64,000 nucleotides of DNA from Nocardia takedensis NBRC 100417 (GTDB taxonomy: Bacteria > Actinomycetota > Actinomycetes > Mycobacteriales > Mycobacteriaceae): positions 1 through 64,000 of the forward strand of contig NZ_BAGG01000088.1 in NCBI RefSeq assembly GCF_000308695.1, given 5' to 3'. Below, one piece after another: positions 1 through 7,629 of the stretch; the stretch's first letter is position 1, and each line of letters opens with the position of its first letter. Below the pieces are notes generated by a model. The model made no database searches. It was not told the origin of the DNA and saw only the letters and a list, made by a program, of their open reading frames with translations. The translations under genes were made by a program, and so were the position numbers.

Positions 1-538
1 CTACACCGGCATGTTCGCGATGAAATCCGACGCCATGCTCACCTACGACACCTGGTACGTGGTGCTCTCGCTGGTCATCGCGGTGGTCGCCGCCACGGCG
101 GCCCTGTGGTTCACCGTGAACGTGCGCGGCATGATCGCCGCCGTCGGCGCGGCGCTGATCATGGCCGTCGCGGTCTGCGGCATGCACTACACGGGCATGG
201 CGGGCATGCACGCCCAGCACGCGGGTCACCACGACACGCCGCCCGGCACCGACGCCCTGCACCTGTTGGCCCCGCTGATCGTCGGCATCAGCATCGTCAC
301 CATGGTGCTGCTCATCGCCGTCAGCCTGACCTCCATCGAACGCGACATCGACCTGCCCCCGCTGCGGCCCGCCACCATCCGCCCGGCCACCGACGACGTG
401 GCGCCGCCGCCGCCCAAACACGTCTCCCTGTGGTCGACGGACAACGCTGCGGCACAGGCGGATCCGCCGAATCGGCCCGCGTCCGAATCGAACGGCACGG
501 CCTACTGGCCGACTCGCGAGGTTCCGGGCGCTCGCTGA
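1..538 (+). CDS. MHYT-domain integral membrane protein (5' end outside window)
   Basis: The reading frame is already open at base 2 (Tyr-Thr-Gly-Met, the end of one MHYT-type repeat) and ends with TGA at 536-538. A complete MHYT motif followed by Gly-Met-Ala-Gly-Met lies in the second visible membrane segment, and a further hydrophobic segment follows near residues 85-105. The last 65 residues are a Pro-rich, probably cytoplasmic tail with no recognisable domain. The MHYT family consists of repeated membrane segments whose Met/His residues are proposed to bind copper and sense a diatomic gas or redox state; it is often joined to signalling domains, but none is present here. The true start and the first repeats are missing, so total length cannot be judged. 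Confidence 0.8.
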   Translation, partial: YTGMFAMKSDAMLTYDTWYVVLSLVIAVVAATAALWFTVNVRGMIAAVGAALIMAVAVCGMHYTGMAGMHAQHAGHHDTPPGTDALHLLAPLIVGISIVTMVLLIAVSLTSIERDIDLPPLRPATIRPATDDVAPPPPKHVSLWSTDNAAAQADPPNRPASESNGTAYWPTREVPGAR

Positions 539-678
539 GCCGCTGCCCACGCGGGTGGAGCATGCCGGTCGGCGGCGAGGCGTCGGCCCAGCCGGCGACC
601 GCCCGGTCGCCGCGGGCAGAGGCGACCCGGTCACGGCGCGCACCGGACACCCGGTGGGTCGGCGCGCATCCGTCGTGC

Positions 679-700
679 GGTCTCGACGCGCGTCGAGACC
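679..700. promoter_or_regulatory. 22-bp perfect palindrome directly before a start codon
   Basis: GGTCTCGACGC is followed at once by its exact reverse complement, ending one base before the ATG at 701. It could be a dimeric-repressor operator or, in RNA, a 9-bp hairpin with a GCGC loop. No Shine-Dalgarno sequence is visible between it and the ATG. Confidence 0.55.
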
Positions 701-1501
701 ATGCGGCGACCGAGCGGCGGGCGGGTCGATCGCCGCGACCGGCGCGCGCACGGCAGACTCGTGCGGGTGGTCACCGCGTACCGCTCCCCTTGGCTCGAGA
801 CCGTCGGACTGCGGTCCCGGCTGCGCGAGGCGCGCGTCCGGTGGCGTGCGCCGGGCGCGGCGCGGCGGGTCCTGCCCGCGATCCGGGACCACCTGGGCGC
901 GGCGCCCGCCGCCACCGCCTACGCCTTCACGCTGTTCGTCACGTGGTGGACCCTGCGCGGCGTCGGGCCCGCGGTGGAGCGCAGGCTGATCCTGTCGGCA
1001 TCGACGAATCTGTACAACATGCGCCACAATCCGGTGCAGGTGCTGGTCGCCTCGGCGTTCTGGACCGAGGGCGGCTTCCCGTGGCTGACCATCGCCGGTT
1101 TCCTGGTGGTCATGGCGGCCGCCGAGCGCTGGCTCGGGACGACCCGCTGGATCCTGCTGTTCGCCGCCGGGCACATCGGGGCGACATTGCTCACCGTCAC
1201 CGCGATCGATCACGCCATCGATCGCGGCCTGATCCCGGTGCGGGTGGCCACGGCCGCCGACGTCGGCACCAGTTACGGCTTCACCGCGGTCCTCACCGCG
1301 ATGACGTTCCGTTTCCGGGGGTGGGTCCGACTGCTGTGGGCGGGCACGATCCTGGCGGTGCTGGCGGCGGCGCTGTGGCTGGACCCGACCTTCACCGACT
1401 ACGGCCACCTGTGCGCGGCGCTGATCGGACTGCTGGTGGGCGCGCTGGCGGTGGGGTTCTGGACCGTGCTGCGGCGGCGGGAACGGGCCGAAGCGGCCTG
1501 A
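701..1501 (+). CDS. Rhomboid-like integral membrane protein
   Basis: This protein of up to 266 residues has about six hydrophobic segments after a basic N-terminus. It resembles the actinobacterial rhomboid-like family: an Asn-Met-Arg-His-Asn-Pro loop after the first segment, a Gly-His-Ile-Gly-Ala segment, a Gly-Thr-Ser-Tyr-Gly motif where rhomboids carry the catalytic GxSG serine, and a Gly-His-Leu near the start of the last segment where the catalytic His would sit. The Gly after Ser is replaced by Tyr, so proteolytic activity is uncertain. The ATG at 701 abuts a perfect palindrome and has no ribosome site; GTG at 761 (246 residues) is a credible alternative start that drops a very Arg-rich leader. 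No substrate can be inferred. Confidence 0.7.
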   Translation: MRRPSGGRVDRRDRRAHGRLVRVVTAYRSPWLETVGLRSRLREARVRWRAPGAARRVLPAIRDHLGAAPAATAYAFTLFVTWWTLRGVGPAVERRLILSASTNLYNMRHNPVQVLVASAFWTEGGFPWLTIAGFLVVMAAAERWLGTTRWILLFAAGHIGATLLTVTAIDHAIDRGLIPVRVATAADVGTSYGFTAVLTAMTFRFRGWVRLLWAGTILAVLAAALWLDPTFTDYGHLCAALIGLLVGALAVGFWTVLRRRERAEAA

Positions 1502-1504
1502 ACC

Positions 1505-2677
1505 TCAGCCGCTGACCGCCCGGCGCTGGGTGAGCCCGACCACCGGTTCCACCACCCGCGCCATCACCGGCCCCAGGATCGCCATGAGCAGCACGTACGC
1601 GGAGGCCAGCGCCGCCAGTTCGCCGGGGACCGCCCCCATGGTGACGGCCAGACCCGCGATGACGATGGAGAATTCGCCGCGCGCGACCAGCGCCGCGCCC
1701 GTGCGGGCCCGCCCCATCCGCCCGATGCCCTGCCGCGCCGCCGCCCACCATCCGGTGCCGACCTTCGTCGCCACGGTGATCACCGCCAGCAGCACCGCCC
1801 AGCCCAGGACCGGCGGGATGGCCTGCGGGTCGGTGCTCAGGCCGAAGGCGACGAAGAAGATCGCGGCGAACAGGTCGCGCAGGGGTTCGAGCAGTTTGAC
1901 GGCCTCGCGGGCGGTCGATCCGGAGATCGCGATGCCGAGCAGGAACGCCCCGACCGCCGCGGAGACGTTGAGCGCGGAGGCCGCGCCCGCCACCAGCAGG
2001 GCGGCGCCGAGCAGTTTGAGCAGGAAGACCTCGTTGTCGGAGCTGTCCACGACCGCCGAGACGAAACGCCCGTAGCGCAGGGCGACCACCAGGACCACCG
2101 TCACCATCGCCAACGCCAGGCCCAGGCCCTCGAGTCCGGCCAGCAGGCTCATCCCGGCCAGGACCGTGGTCAGCACCGGGAGGTAGACCGCCATCGCCAA
2201 GTCCTCGAACACCAGGATCGACAGGAGCACCGGTGTTTCGCGGTTACCGAGCCTGCCCAGGTCGTTGAGCACCTTGGCGACGATGCCCGAGGAGGAGATG
2301 TAGGTGACCCCGGCCATGGTGACGGCGCCGGTGAAACCCCAGCCGAGCAGCACCGCGACCACCGCGCCGGGCGTCGCGTTGGCGACGATGTCGACCAGGC
2401 CCGCCGCCCAGGATCGGCGCAACCCGGTGACCAGTTCGGCCGCGGTGTACTCGAGGCCGAGCAGCAGCAACAGCAGCACCACGCCGATCTCGCTCGCGAT
2501 GTGGCCGAATTCGTTGGCCGCGCCGAGTTCGACGAATCCGCCCTGCCCGAAGGCCAGACCGCCCAGCAGGTACAGCGGGATGGGCGACATCCCGATCCGC
2601 GCCGCCACCCGGCCGAGCATGCCGAGCACGAACAGAACCGCCCCGAGCTCGAGCAACGCGAGCGCGGTGGCGTTCAC
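1505..2677 (-). CDS. CPA2-family cation:proton antiporter (KhtU-like)
   Basis: The 390-residue protein has about twelve hydrophobic segments with the glycine-rich architecture of the CPA2 (Kef/Nha-type) antiporters, including a segment ending Glu-Phe-Ser-Ile-Val-Ile and an Ala/Gly-rich unwound helix. It lacks the long C-terminal RCK domain of KefB/KefC; that part is encoded separately just upstream, three bases away. The arrangement matches Bacillus KhtT-KhtU, where the soluble subunit gates a K+/H+ or NH4+/H+ exchanger in the plasma membrane. The ion specificity is inferred from that pairing and cannot be read from sequence. It converges on the rhomboid-like gene with only a few bases between the stops. 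Confidence 0.85.
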   Translation of the reverse strand: MNATALALLELGAVLFVLGMLGRVAARIGMSPIPLYLLGGLAFGQGGFVELGAANEFGHIASEIGVVLLLLLLGLEYTAAELVTGLRRSWAAGLVDIVANATPGAVVAVLLGWGFTGAVTMAGVTYISSSGIVAKVLNDLGRLGNRETPVLLSILVFEDLAMAVYLPVLTTVLAGMSLLAGLEGLGLALAMVTVVLVVALRYGRFVSAVVDSSDNEVFLLKLLGAALLVAGAASALNVSAAVGAFLLGIAISGSTAREAVKLLEPLRDLFAAIFFVAFGLSTDPQAIPPVLGWAVLLAVITVATKVGTGWWAAARQGIGRMGRARTGAALVARGEFSIVIAGLAVTMGAVPGELAALASAYVLLMAILGPVMARVVEPVVGLTQRRAVSG

Positions 2678-2680
2678 GGG

Positions 2681-3166
2681 TCACCCGTGGGACAGGATCT
2701 TCGCGGCCGCGTCCAGGCCGTCGGGGGTGCCGACCACGACCAGTACGTCGTCGGCGGTGAAGGTGAAATCCGGTCCGGGCGAGGGGTGCAGCTGTCCGGC
2801 GCGCATGACCGCCACGATGGAGGCTTTGGTGCGCGTGCGCATGCCGGTCTCGCCCAGCGTGCGCCCCTCGTACGGGGAGTCCTCGCCGATGGGCAGCTGT
2901 CTGGTGGTGATGCCGGGCAGATCCCGGTGGTCCTCACGCAGCTGGGCGACGAGTTGGGGCGCGCCGAGCAGGTTGGCCAGGACGGCGGCCTCGTCGGCGG
3001 ACAGCGGGATCTGGGCGGCGCAGGAATCCGGATCGTCCAGTTTGGAGACGATCAGGTCGATGCCGCCGTCGCGGTGGTCGACCACACCGATGCGGCGGCC
3101 CGACCGCGCCTGGAAATCCTTGCGTACCCCGATTCCGGGCAATGCGGTGACATCGACGTTCACCAC
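2681..3166 (-). CDS. TrkA-C (RCK_C) regulatory subunit of the antiporter (KhtT-like)
   Basis: This soluble 161-residue protein begins with a KhtT-type N-terminal domain (Leu-Pro-Gly-Ile-Gly near residue 10) and ends with a TrkA-C/RCK_C domain (about residues 85-160, with the pattern Leu-Gly-Glu-Thr and a closing Asp-Val-Leu-Val-Val-Val-Gly strand). In KhtTU systems this subunit binds nucleotide such as cyclic-di-AMP and pH-gates the membrane subunit; that ligand is family knowledge, not visible here. The stop lies three bases before the antiporter start, so the two genes are surely co-transcribed. The start used is the first of two consecutive GTG codons (3166 and 3163), preceded by a GGA-rich stretch. 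Confidence 0.83.
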   Translation of the reverse strand: MVNVDVTALPGIGVRKDFQARSGRRIGVVDHRDGGIDLIVSKLDDPDSCAAQIPLSADEAAVLANLLGAPQLVAQLREDHRDLPGITTRQLPIGEDSPYEGRTLGETGMRTRTKASIVAVMRAGQLHPSPGPDFTFTADDVLVVVGTPDGLDAAAKILSHG

Positions 3167-3249
3167 TCCACACTAACTCTCGGGACGCGCTGTGTGCCGG
3201 ACAGCCCCGAGTGCGTCCGGCGCGGCGCGCGAGCACGCCCGCGACCTGG

Positions 3250-3618
3250 TCATATCCCGCCGGGAACGAGCGGCTCGAAGGTGCCGTCGGGGCCGGGCAA
3301 GTAGTCGACCACGGCGGTGACCGCCCCGACCGGCAGCGGACCGTAGAGGTGCGGGAACAGCATGGACTCCGGATCTCCGGGCACGCCGGGCTCCCATTCG
3401 ATCGGGGAGCCGACGCGGGCGGGGTCGATGCGCAGCAGCACCAGGTCGCGGCGTCCGTGGAACAGTCGGTTGGCGGGCAGGTGCGCCTGGGCCGGTGTGG
3501 AGAGGTGGATGAAACCGACCTCCGCCAGTGAAGATGTCCGATACTCGCCGGCCGGCCTAGCGCTGAGCCACTCCTCCAGGGTGCAGATGTGAACAAGCGT
3601 GTGAGTGTCGTGGATCAC
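3250..3618 (-). CDS. DUF952 family protein
   Basis: The protein has about 122 residues with the DUF952 pattern: an N-terminal His-Ile-Cys segment, Gly-Phe-Ile-His-Leu-Ser near residue 40, an Arg-Asp-Leu-Val-Leu-Leu strand, and Phe-Pro-His-Leu-Tyr-Gly before the C-terminus. DUF952 proteins are small cytoplasmic proteins of unknown activity, sometimes compared with glutathione S-transferase-like or ADP-ribosyltransferase-like folds. The start chosen is GTG at 3618 because GGGAG stands seven bases upstream; a TTG seven codons earlier also keeps the frame but has no ribosome site. It is a single gene, with no functional hint from its neighbours. Confidence 0.8.
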   Translation of the reverse strand: MIHDTHTLVHICTLEEWLSARPAGEYRTSSLAEVGFIHLSTPAQAHLPANRLFHGRRDLVLLRIDPARVGSPIEWEPGVPGDPESMLFPHLYGPLPVGAVTAVVDYLPGPDGTFEPLVPGGI

Positions 3619-3752
3619 GGGTAATCTCCCGGTAGACAACTGGATCGGCCGGATCGAGGCGTGAACGACGATGTGTGCAGGAGCGGGGCCCGCGATGTTC
3701 GCCCGTGGCGAAATCGCAGGTCATGTTATCGAAAACACACTGAATCATTCGC

Positions 3753-3779
3753 GGGAACAAAGCCCCCGTCCCGAACGTC
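3753..3779 (+). promoter_or_regulatory. Candidate ECF-sigma promoter
   Basis: GGGAAC (3753-3758) and CGTC (3776-3779) are separated by 17 bases, the spacing of extracytoplasmic-function sigma promoters in actinobacteria. It would give the small zinc protein at 3895 a leader of roughly 105 bases. This is pattern reading only. Confidence 0.35.
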
Positions 3780-3894
3780 TGACAGAGTAGTCGTACCACT
3801 GCTGGGAAGTAGCGGTTGCGAGCCCCGCGGAGTGACCACGGGGCCCCACACCAGGTGAACGGTCTGTAGTGCCGGGAGCCAGGACGGAGGAGTC

Positions 3895-4089
3895 ATGCCA
3901 GGAACCCTGACCAGCACCCCGCTGACCGCGGTCGATCGCTGCGACCGCTGCGGTGCGGCGGCACGGGTACGTGCCACGCTGCCCGCCGGTGGAGAGTTGC
4001 TCTTCTGCCAGCACCACGCGAACGAGCACATGGATCGCCTGCGTGAGCTGGACGCCGTGATCGACACGGAGTCCGCGCCCACCCCCTGA
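3895..4089 (+). CDS. Small Cys/His protein (DUF7455-like)
   Basis: This 64-residue protein carries Cys-Asp-Arg-Cys near residue 16 and Cys-Gln-His-His near residue 38, a likely zinc-ribbon quartet, then a short helix with His-Met-Asp-Arg-Leu. This is the small actinobacterial family annotated DUF7455; its role is unknown, though zinc binding is a reasonable inference. AGGAG six bases before ATG fixes the start. A strong GC hairpin lies about 60 bases after the stop, between this gene and the converging TetR gene. An ECF-type promoter candidate lies upstream. Confidence 0.8.
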   Translation: MPGTLTSTPLTAVDRCDRCGAAARVRATLPAGGELLFCQHHANEHMDRLRELDAVIDTESAPTP

Positions 4090-4148
4090 AACCCGTGGTA
4101 TTCGCGTCCCGACACAACAGCATCGAACAACAGAACAACGCTTTGACC

Positions 4149-4177
4149 GGCAGCGGGCGACCAAGTCGCCCGCTGCC
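4149..4177. terminator. GC-rich hairpin between convergent genes
   Basis: GGCAGCGGGCGAC and its exact complement form a 13-bp stem with a three-base loop. No U-tract follows on either strand; such hairpins are common between convergent actinobacterial genes and probably end transcription both ways. Confidence 0.6.
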
Positions 4178-4178
4178 C

Positions 4179-4955
4179 CTATGTGCGCGACCCGTCTGTG
4201 CGCGACCCGTCGGGTCCGCCCAGGAGGCCCGTCAGCAGTCGCGCGAGACCGAACTCGAAGGCGTCCTCGGGGTCGGCGGGAGCCTGGTAGTGCTCCCCCA
4301 CCGCCGCGCCCACCCGTGAGGACAGCGGGAACCGCTCGACCGGCATGAGTTGTTCGAGCAGCGGTGCGTGCTCCTCCCACCACCGCGCGTCGGTCAGCAC
4401 TTCGGCCTCGCGTCGCGCCGCGACGGCCACGCGGGCGTTGCCGGTCGCGAAATCGGTGAGCACCGCGATGGTGCGGTCCATGTCCAGATCGGTCAGTCCG
4501 ATCCCGTCCAGCGCCGCCAACTGACGTTCGTAGCGTCGGATCCGGCCCGGCCCGAGCACCAGTCGCCAGGGCGAGACCTCCAGCAGCCACGGGTGGGCCA
4601 GGTATTCGGCGCGGATCTCGCGGGCGACGGCCGCGGCGCGCTCACGCGGCGTCCCGCCGAACGGTTCGTCACCCGCGCTGTCGGCGATGGCGTCGACCAT
4701 CAGCACCGTCAGCGCCTCCTTGCTGGGCACGTAGGTGTAGAGGCTCATCGGGCGCATGTCCAGTTCGGCGGCGACGGTGCGCATGGACACCCGCTCGATG
4801 CCGTCGCGGTCGGCCAGCGCCACGGCGGTGTCCACGACCGTGTCGACGCTGATCTTGGGGCGGGGTCCGCGCCCGCCCGCCCGCGGCGGCACGACGTGCC
4901 GCCACAGCAGGGTCATGAGCTGTTCGGCGGTGCGGGTGGCGGTGTCGTCGCTCAC
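4179..4955 (-). CDS. TetR-family transcriptional regulator
   Basis: The 258-residue protein has an N-terminal TetR helix-turn-helix (about residues 40-85, including Val-Ser-Met-Arg-Thr-Val-Ala and Met-Ser-Leu-Tyr-Thr-Tyr-Val) and a helical ligand domain resembling TetR_C. The GTG start at 4955 is chosen because GAGGG lies five bases upstream; a longer frame from 5006 would run into the divergent promoter. It is divergent from the SNF2 ATPase gene, and an 11-bp palindrome, GTACAgTGTAC, lies between the starts over the -10 element of that gene, so it likely represses itself and possibly the SNF2/SWIM operon. The ligand is unknown. Confidence 0.85.
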   Translation of the reverse strand: MSDDTATRTAEQLMTLLWRHVVPPRAGGRGPRPKISVDTVVDTAVALADRDGIERVSMRTVAAELDMRPMSLYTYVPSKEALTVLMVDAIADSAGDEPFGGTPRERAAAVAREIRAEYLAHPWLLEVSPWRLVLGPGRIRRYERQLAALDGIGLTDLDMDRTIAVLTDFATGNARVAVAARREAEVLTDARWWEEHAPLLEQLMPVERFPLSSRVGAAVGEHYQAPADPEDAFEFGLARLLTGLLGGPDGSRTDGSRT

Positions 4956-4987
4956 GTCTTCCCTCGGCTGGGCGGGAAATAAATTCA

Positions 4988-4998
4988 GTACAGTGTAC
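4988..4998. promoter_or_regulatory. Candidate TetR operator overlapping a leaderless promoter
   Basis: GTACAgTGTAC is a perfect 5+1+5 palindrome. TACAGT (4989-4994) inside it also serves as a plausible -10 element, ten bases before the ATG at 5005, so a bound repressor would occlude RNA polymerase for the divergent helicase gene. Confidence 0.5.
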
Positions 4999-5004
4999 GT
5001 TGTC

Positions 5005-6807
5005 ATGGCTTCCCGTACGCCCTACGACGATAGAGGTGTCATCCTGTCCGCGACACAGGCCACCTATCTCCCCGACCGCCACATGTTCGCGCTGTGGACC
5101 TGGACCGGCCTGCGCGCAGGCCCGCCCCCCGGCATCGGCGACCGCGAAACCCTCCCCTTGGCCGTCCCCGACCCGACCGGTGAACTCACCGTCACCGAGG
5201 TGGACTGCGCGTTGCTGGCCCCCGACGGCCTCCCTACCGCACCGATCGACCGCCCCGCTGCCTCGCTGCTGCTGTGGCGGCGGGTCCTCGACGGCGACGA
5301 CACGGTGCACACGCTGCCCGTCGCCGCGCACGCCGTCCCGAACGCGATCGGCGGCGCGGTGGTCTCGGCCGAGCGGGCGCTGCGGACACTGCGCGACACC
5401 CTGCGCGCCGACGCCCTTCCCACCGCCGACCTGCGCCCCTACCAAGTGCGCGGCATCGGGTGGCTGCGCGAGACCGTCGACGCTTTCGGCGGCGCGGTGC
5501 TGGCCGACGAGATGGGCCTGGGCAAGACGGTGCAGGCGATCGGACTCCTGCTCGGCCGCACCGATCGCGGGCCCGGACTCGTCGTCTGCCCGACCTCGCT
5601 GGTCGGCAACTGGGCCCACGAGATGACCCGCTTCGCCCCGCGCCTGCGGCCGGTGCTCTGGCGCGGCGGCCCCTTGCCCGATGACGCGCCGGACACGGTG
5701 CTGGTGACCGGGTACCCGACGCTGCGCCCGCACGGCCACCTGCTCGCCGAACGGTCCTGGGCGACGGTGATCTTCGATGAGGCGCAAGCGCTGAAGAATC
5801 CGCGTACCCAGGTCGCCCGGGCCGCGCGCGCCCTGAGCGCCGAGGCCGCGGTGGCGCTCACCGGCACCCCGGTGGAGAACCATCTCGAGGAACTGTGGGC
5901 ACTGTTGAACCTGGTCGCCCCGCGCATGTTCGCCCACCGCGGCCAGTTCCGCCGCCGGTTCGTGCGCCCGATCGGCGAAGGGTCGACCGAAGCCGCCGCT
6001 CGCCTGCGCGACGCTGTCGAACCGGTGCTGTTGGCCCGCCGCAAATCCCAGGTCGCGGCCAGCCTGCCGCCCAAGATCCACAGCGACCTGCTCTGCGATC
6101 TCACCGCCGAACAGGAACAGCTCTACGACCGACTGCTGGAACGGATCGTCGAGGAGGGCTTCGGCGCGGGCATCGAACGTCGCGGTCGCGTCCTGGCCGC
6201 GCTCACCGAACTCAAACTGGTCTGCAACCACCCCGGCCTGGTCACCGGTGACCTCACCGAACTCGGCGGACGCTCCGGCAAACTGGACCTGTGCGCCGAC
6301 ATCATCGGCGCCAACCTGGAGAACCGGTCGCCCACACTGGTGTTCACCCAGTACCGCCGCACCGGCGATCTGCTGGTCCGGCACCTGCGCGAACAGTTCG
6401 GCCTGGACGCGCCGTTCTTCCACGGCGGCCTGGACGGGGCCGAACGCGACGCGATCGTGCGCGGTTTCCAGGCCGAGGACGGTCCCCCCGTGCTGGTGCT
6501 GAGTCTGCGCGCGGCGGGCACCGGACTAACCCTCACCCGCGCCGCCGACGTCGTCCACTTCGACCGCTGGTGGAATCCCGCCGTGGAGGCGCAGGCCTCG
6601 GACCGGGCGCACCGCATCGGTCAGACGCGCACCGTCACCGTCACCACGCTGACCTCCGCCACCACCGTGGAGGAGCACATCGCCGGCATGCACGACCGCA
6701 AATCCGCGCTCACCGACCTGTCCGACAGCGACGGCATCGCCGCGCTGGCCCGACTCGACGACGATCGACTGGTCGCGATCCTGCGCCGAGTCCGGGAGGA
6801 GAACTGA
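5005..6807 (+). CDS. SNF2/Swi2-family ATPase (DEAD/DEAH-like helicase)
   Basis: The 600-residue protein has an N-terminal non-catalytic part (about 1-135) followed by an SNF2 core: Walker A in Asp-Glu-Met-Gly-Leu-Gly-Lys-Thr near residues 165-172, a Asp-Glu-Ala-Gln box, Leu-Thr-Gly-Thr-Pro, and in the second lobe Gly-Thr-Gly-Leu-Thr-Leu-Thr and Asp-Arg-Ala-His-Arg-Ile-Gly-Gln-Thr. These are the motifs of double-stranded DNA translocases, relatives of mycobacterial HelZ and RapA-like proteins. It probably acts on DNA-bound proteins in the cytoplasm. The stop overlaps the start of the SWIM protein gene by one base (TGATG), indicating a paired unit. No ribosome site precedes the ATG; the -10-like TACAGT suggests a leaderless message. 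Confidence 0.85.
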   Translation: MASRTPYDDRGVILSATQATYLPDRHMFALWTWTGLRAGPPPGIGDRETLPLAVPDPTGELTVTEVDCALLAPDGLPTAPIDRPAASLLLWRRVLDGDDTVHTLPVAAHAVPNAIGGAVVSAERALRTLRDTLRADALPTADLRPYQVRGIGWLRETVDAFGGAVLADEMGLGKTVQAIGLLLGRTDRGPGLVVCPTSLVGNWAHEMTRFAPRLRPVLWRGGPLPDDAPDTVLVTGYPTLRPHGHLLAERSWATVIFDEAQALKNPRTQVARAARALSAEAAVALTGTPVENHLEELWALLNLVAPRMFAHRGQFRRRFVRPIGEGSTEAAARLRDAVEPVLLARRKSQVAASLPPKIHSDLLCDLTAEQEQLYDRLLERIVEEGFGAGIERRGRVLAALTELKLVCNHPGLVTGDLTELGGRSGKLDLCADIIGANLENRSPTLVFTQYRRTGDLLVRHLREQFGLDAPFFHGGLDGAERDAIVRGFQAEDGPPVLVLSLRAAGTGLTLTRAADVVHFDRWWNPAVEAQASDRAHRIGQTRTVTVTTLTSATTVEEHIAGMHDRKSALTDLSDSDGIAALARLDDDRLVAILRRVREEN

Positions 6808-7358
6808 TGGCCGACAACGAATTCGGCTACACCCGCTGGGGCATGGACTGGGTGCGGCTGGCCGAACCGCTCGACGCGCGTCGCCCGGAACCGCTGCTGC
6901 CCCGCGCCCGCAGCATCGCCCGCAACGGCGGTGTGCGGGCGAGGATCACGGGCCGCGACGTGAAGGCGAGCATCCATCGCGGCGACCAGGCGTCGGTGAC
7001 CCACCTCGAGGTCGCCCCGCTGTCGCGGGCGCGCGCGGCCGCCGTGGCCGCCGTCGTGGGCGACGCCGTGGTCCTCACCGACGAGCAGCATCGGGCGCTG
7101 GTCGCCGCGCAGGCGTCACCCGCCCCGGTGGTGGCCGCCACCGACTGCTCCTGTTCGGCGCGCACGGCCCGCTGCCTGCACGTGCTCGCGGTGCTCTACG
7201 ACCTCGCGCGCCGAGTGGACGAGAACCCGCGCGTCGCCTTGGAGATCCAGGGCTACTTCGACGCGGCCACGGACGAGGCCGCGCCGGTCGAATCGCCGCG
7301 CTGGACGCCGATCAACGCGCTGGACCCCCGGTACTACTTCGAGGAACCCACCGGCTGA
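6807..7358 (+). CDS. SWIM zinc-finger protein paired with SNF2 ATPase
   Basis: The 183-residue protein contains a SWIM motif CxCx6CxH (Cys-Ser-Cys then Cys-Leu-His, about residues 112-123) near the middle and a Trp-Gly-Met-Asp-Trp motif at the N-terminus. SWIM fingers are found in bacterial SNF2-associated proteins, MuDR transposases and plant regulators, and are thought to bind DNA or proteins. Its ATG overlaps the TGA of the SNF2 ATPase gene, so translation is coupled and a physical complex is likely. No other domain is visible; the last 40 residues are acidic and then aromatic. Confidence 0.85.
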   Translation: MADNEFGYTRWGMDWVRLAEPLDARRPEPLLPRARSIARNGGVRARITGRDVKASIHRGDQASVTHLEVAPLSRARAAAVAAVVGDAVVLTDEQHRALVAAQASPAPVVAATDCSCSARTARCLHVLAVLYDLARRVDENPRVALEIQGYFDAATDEAAPVESPRWTPINALDPRYYFEEPTG

Positions 7359-7534
7359 ACGGCGGTCCGGCGGTGCGCGGCAACCGCCCGGGTCGGCACT
7401 GGTCCCTCGCACGTCTTCGAGGCGCGGAGACGCGCGTGGCAATCCCCGACCACGCGCGGACACTGTCGGCGCGCCGCGGGGCGACGGTGCGCACCACCCC
7501 ACCGGTCAAGGGCGCGGCGGGTGCTTATCCGCGT

Positions 7535-7629
7535 CGCAGGGCGGCGATGCTCCTCTGGGTCGCAGGGCGGCGGGTGGTCACCTGCGGCGCAGGGCGACGG
7601 TGGTCATCTGCTGCGCAGGGCGGCGATGC
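7535..7629. repeat. Four imperfect direct repeats, 26-27 bp period
   Basis: Copies of CGCAGGGCGGCG followed by a variable TGGTCACCTG-like half begin at 7535, 7561, 7588 and 7614. The last copy codes for the C-terminus of the helicase on the minus strand, the third contains its stop codon (7604-7606), and the other two lie downstream of it. The array looks like a tandem duplication of the gene's 3' end. The rest of the 245-base gap 7359-7603 shows no gene. Confidence 0.7.

Noticed and set aside
7535..7629. CRISPR array
   Set aside because: Repeat units are contiguous with no unique spacers, and one copy codes for protein.
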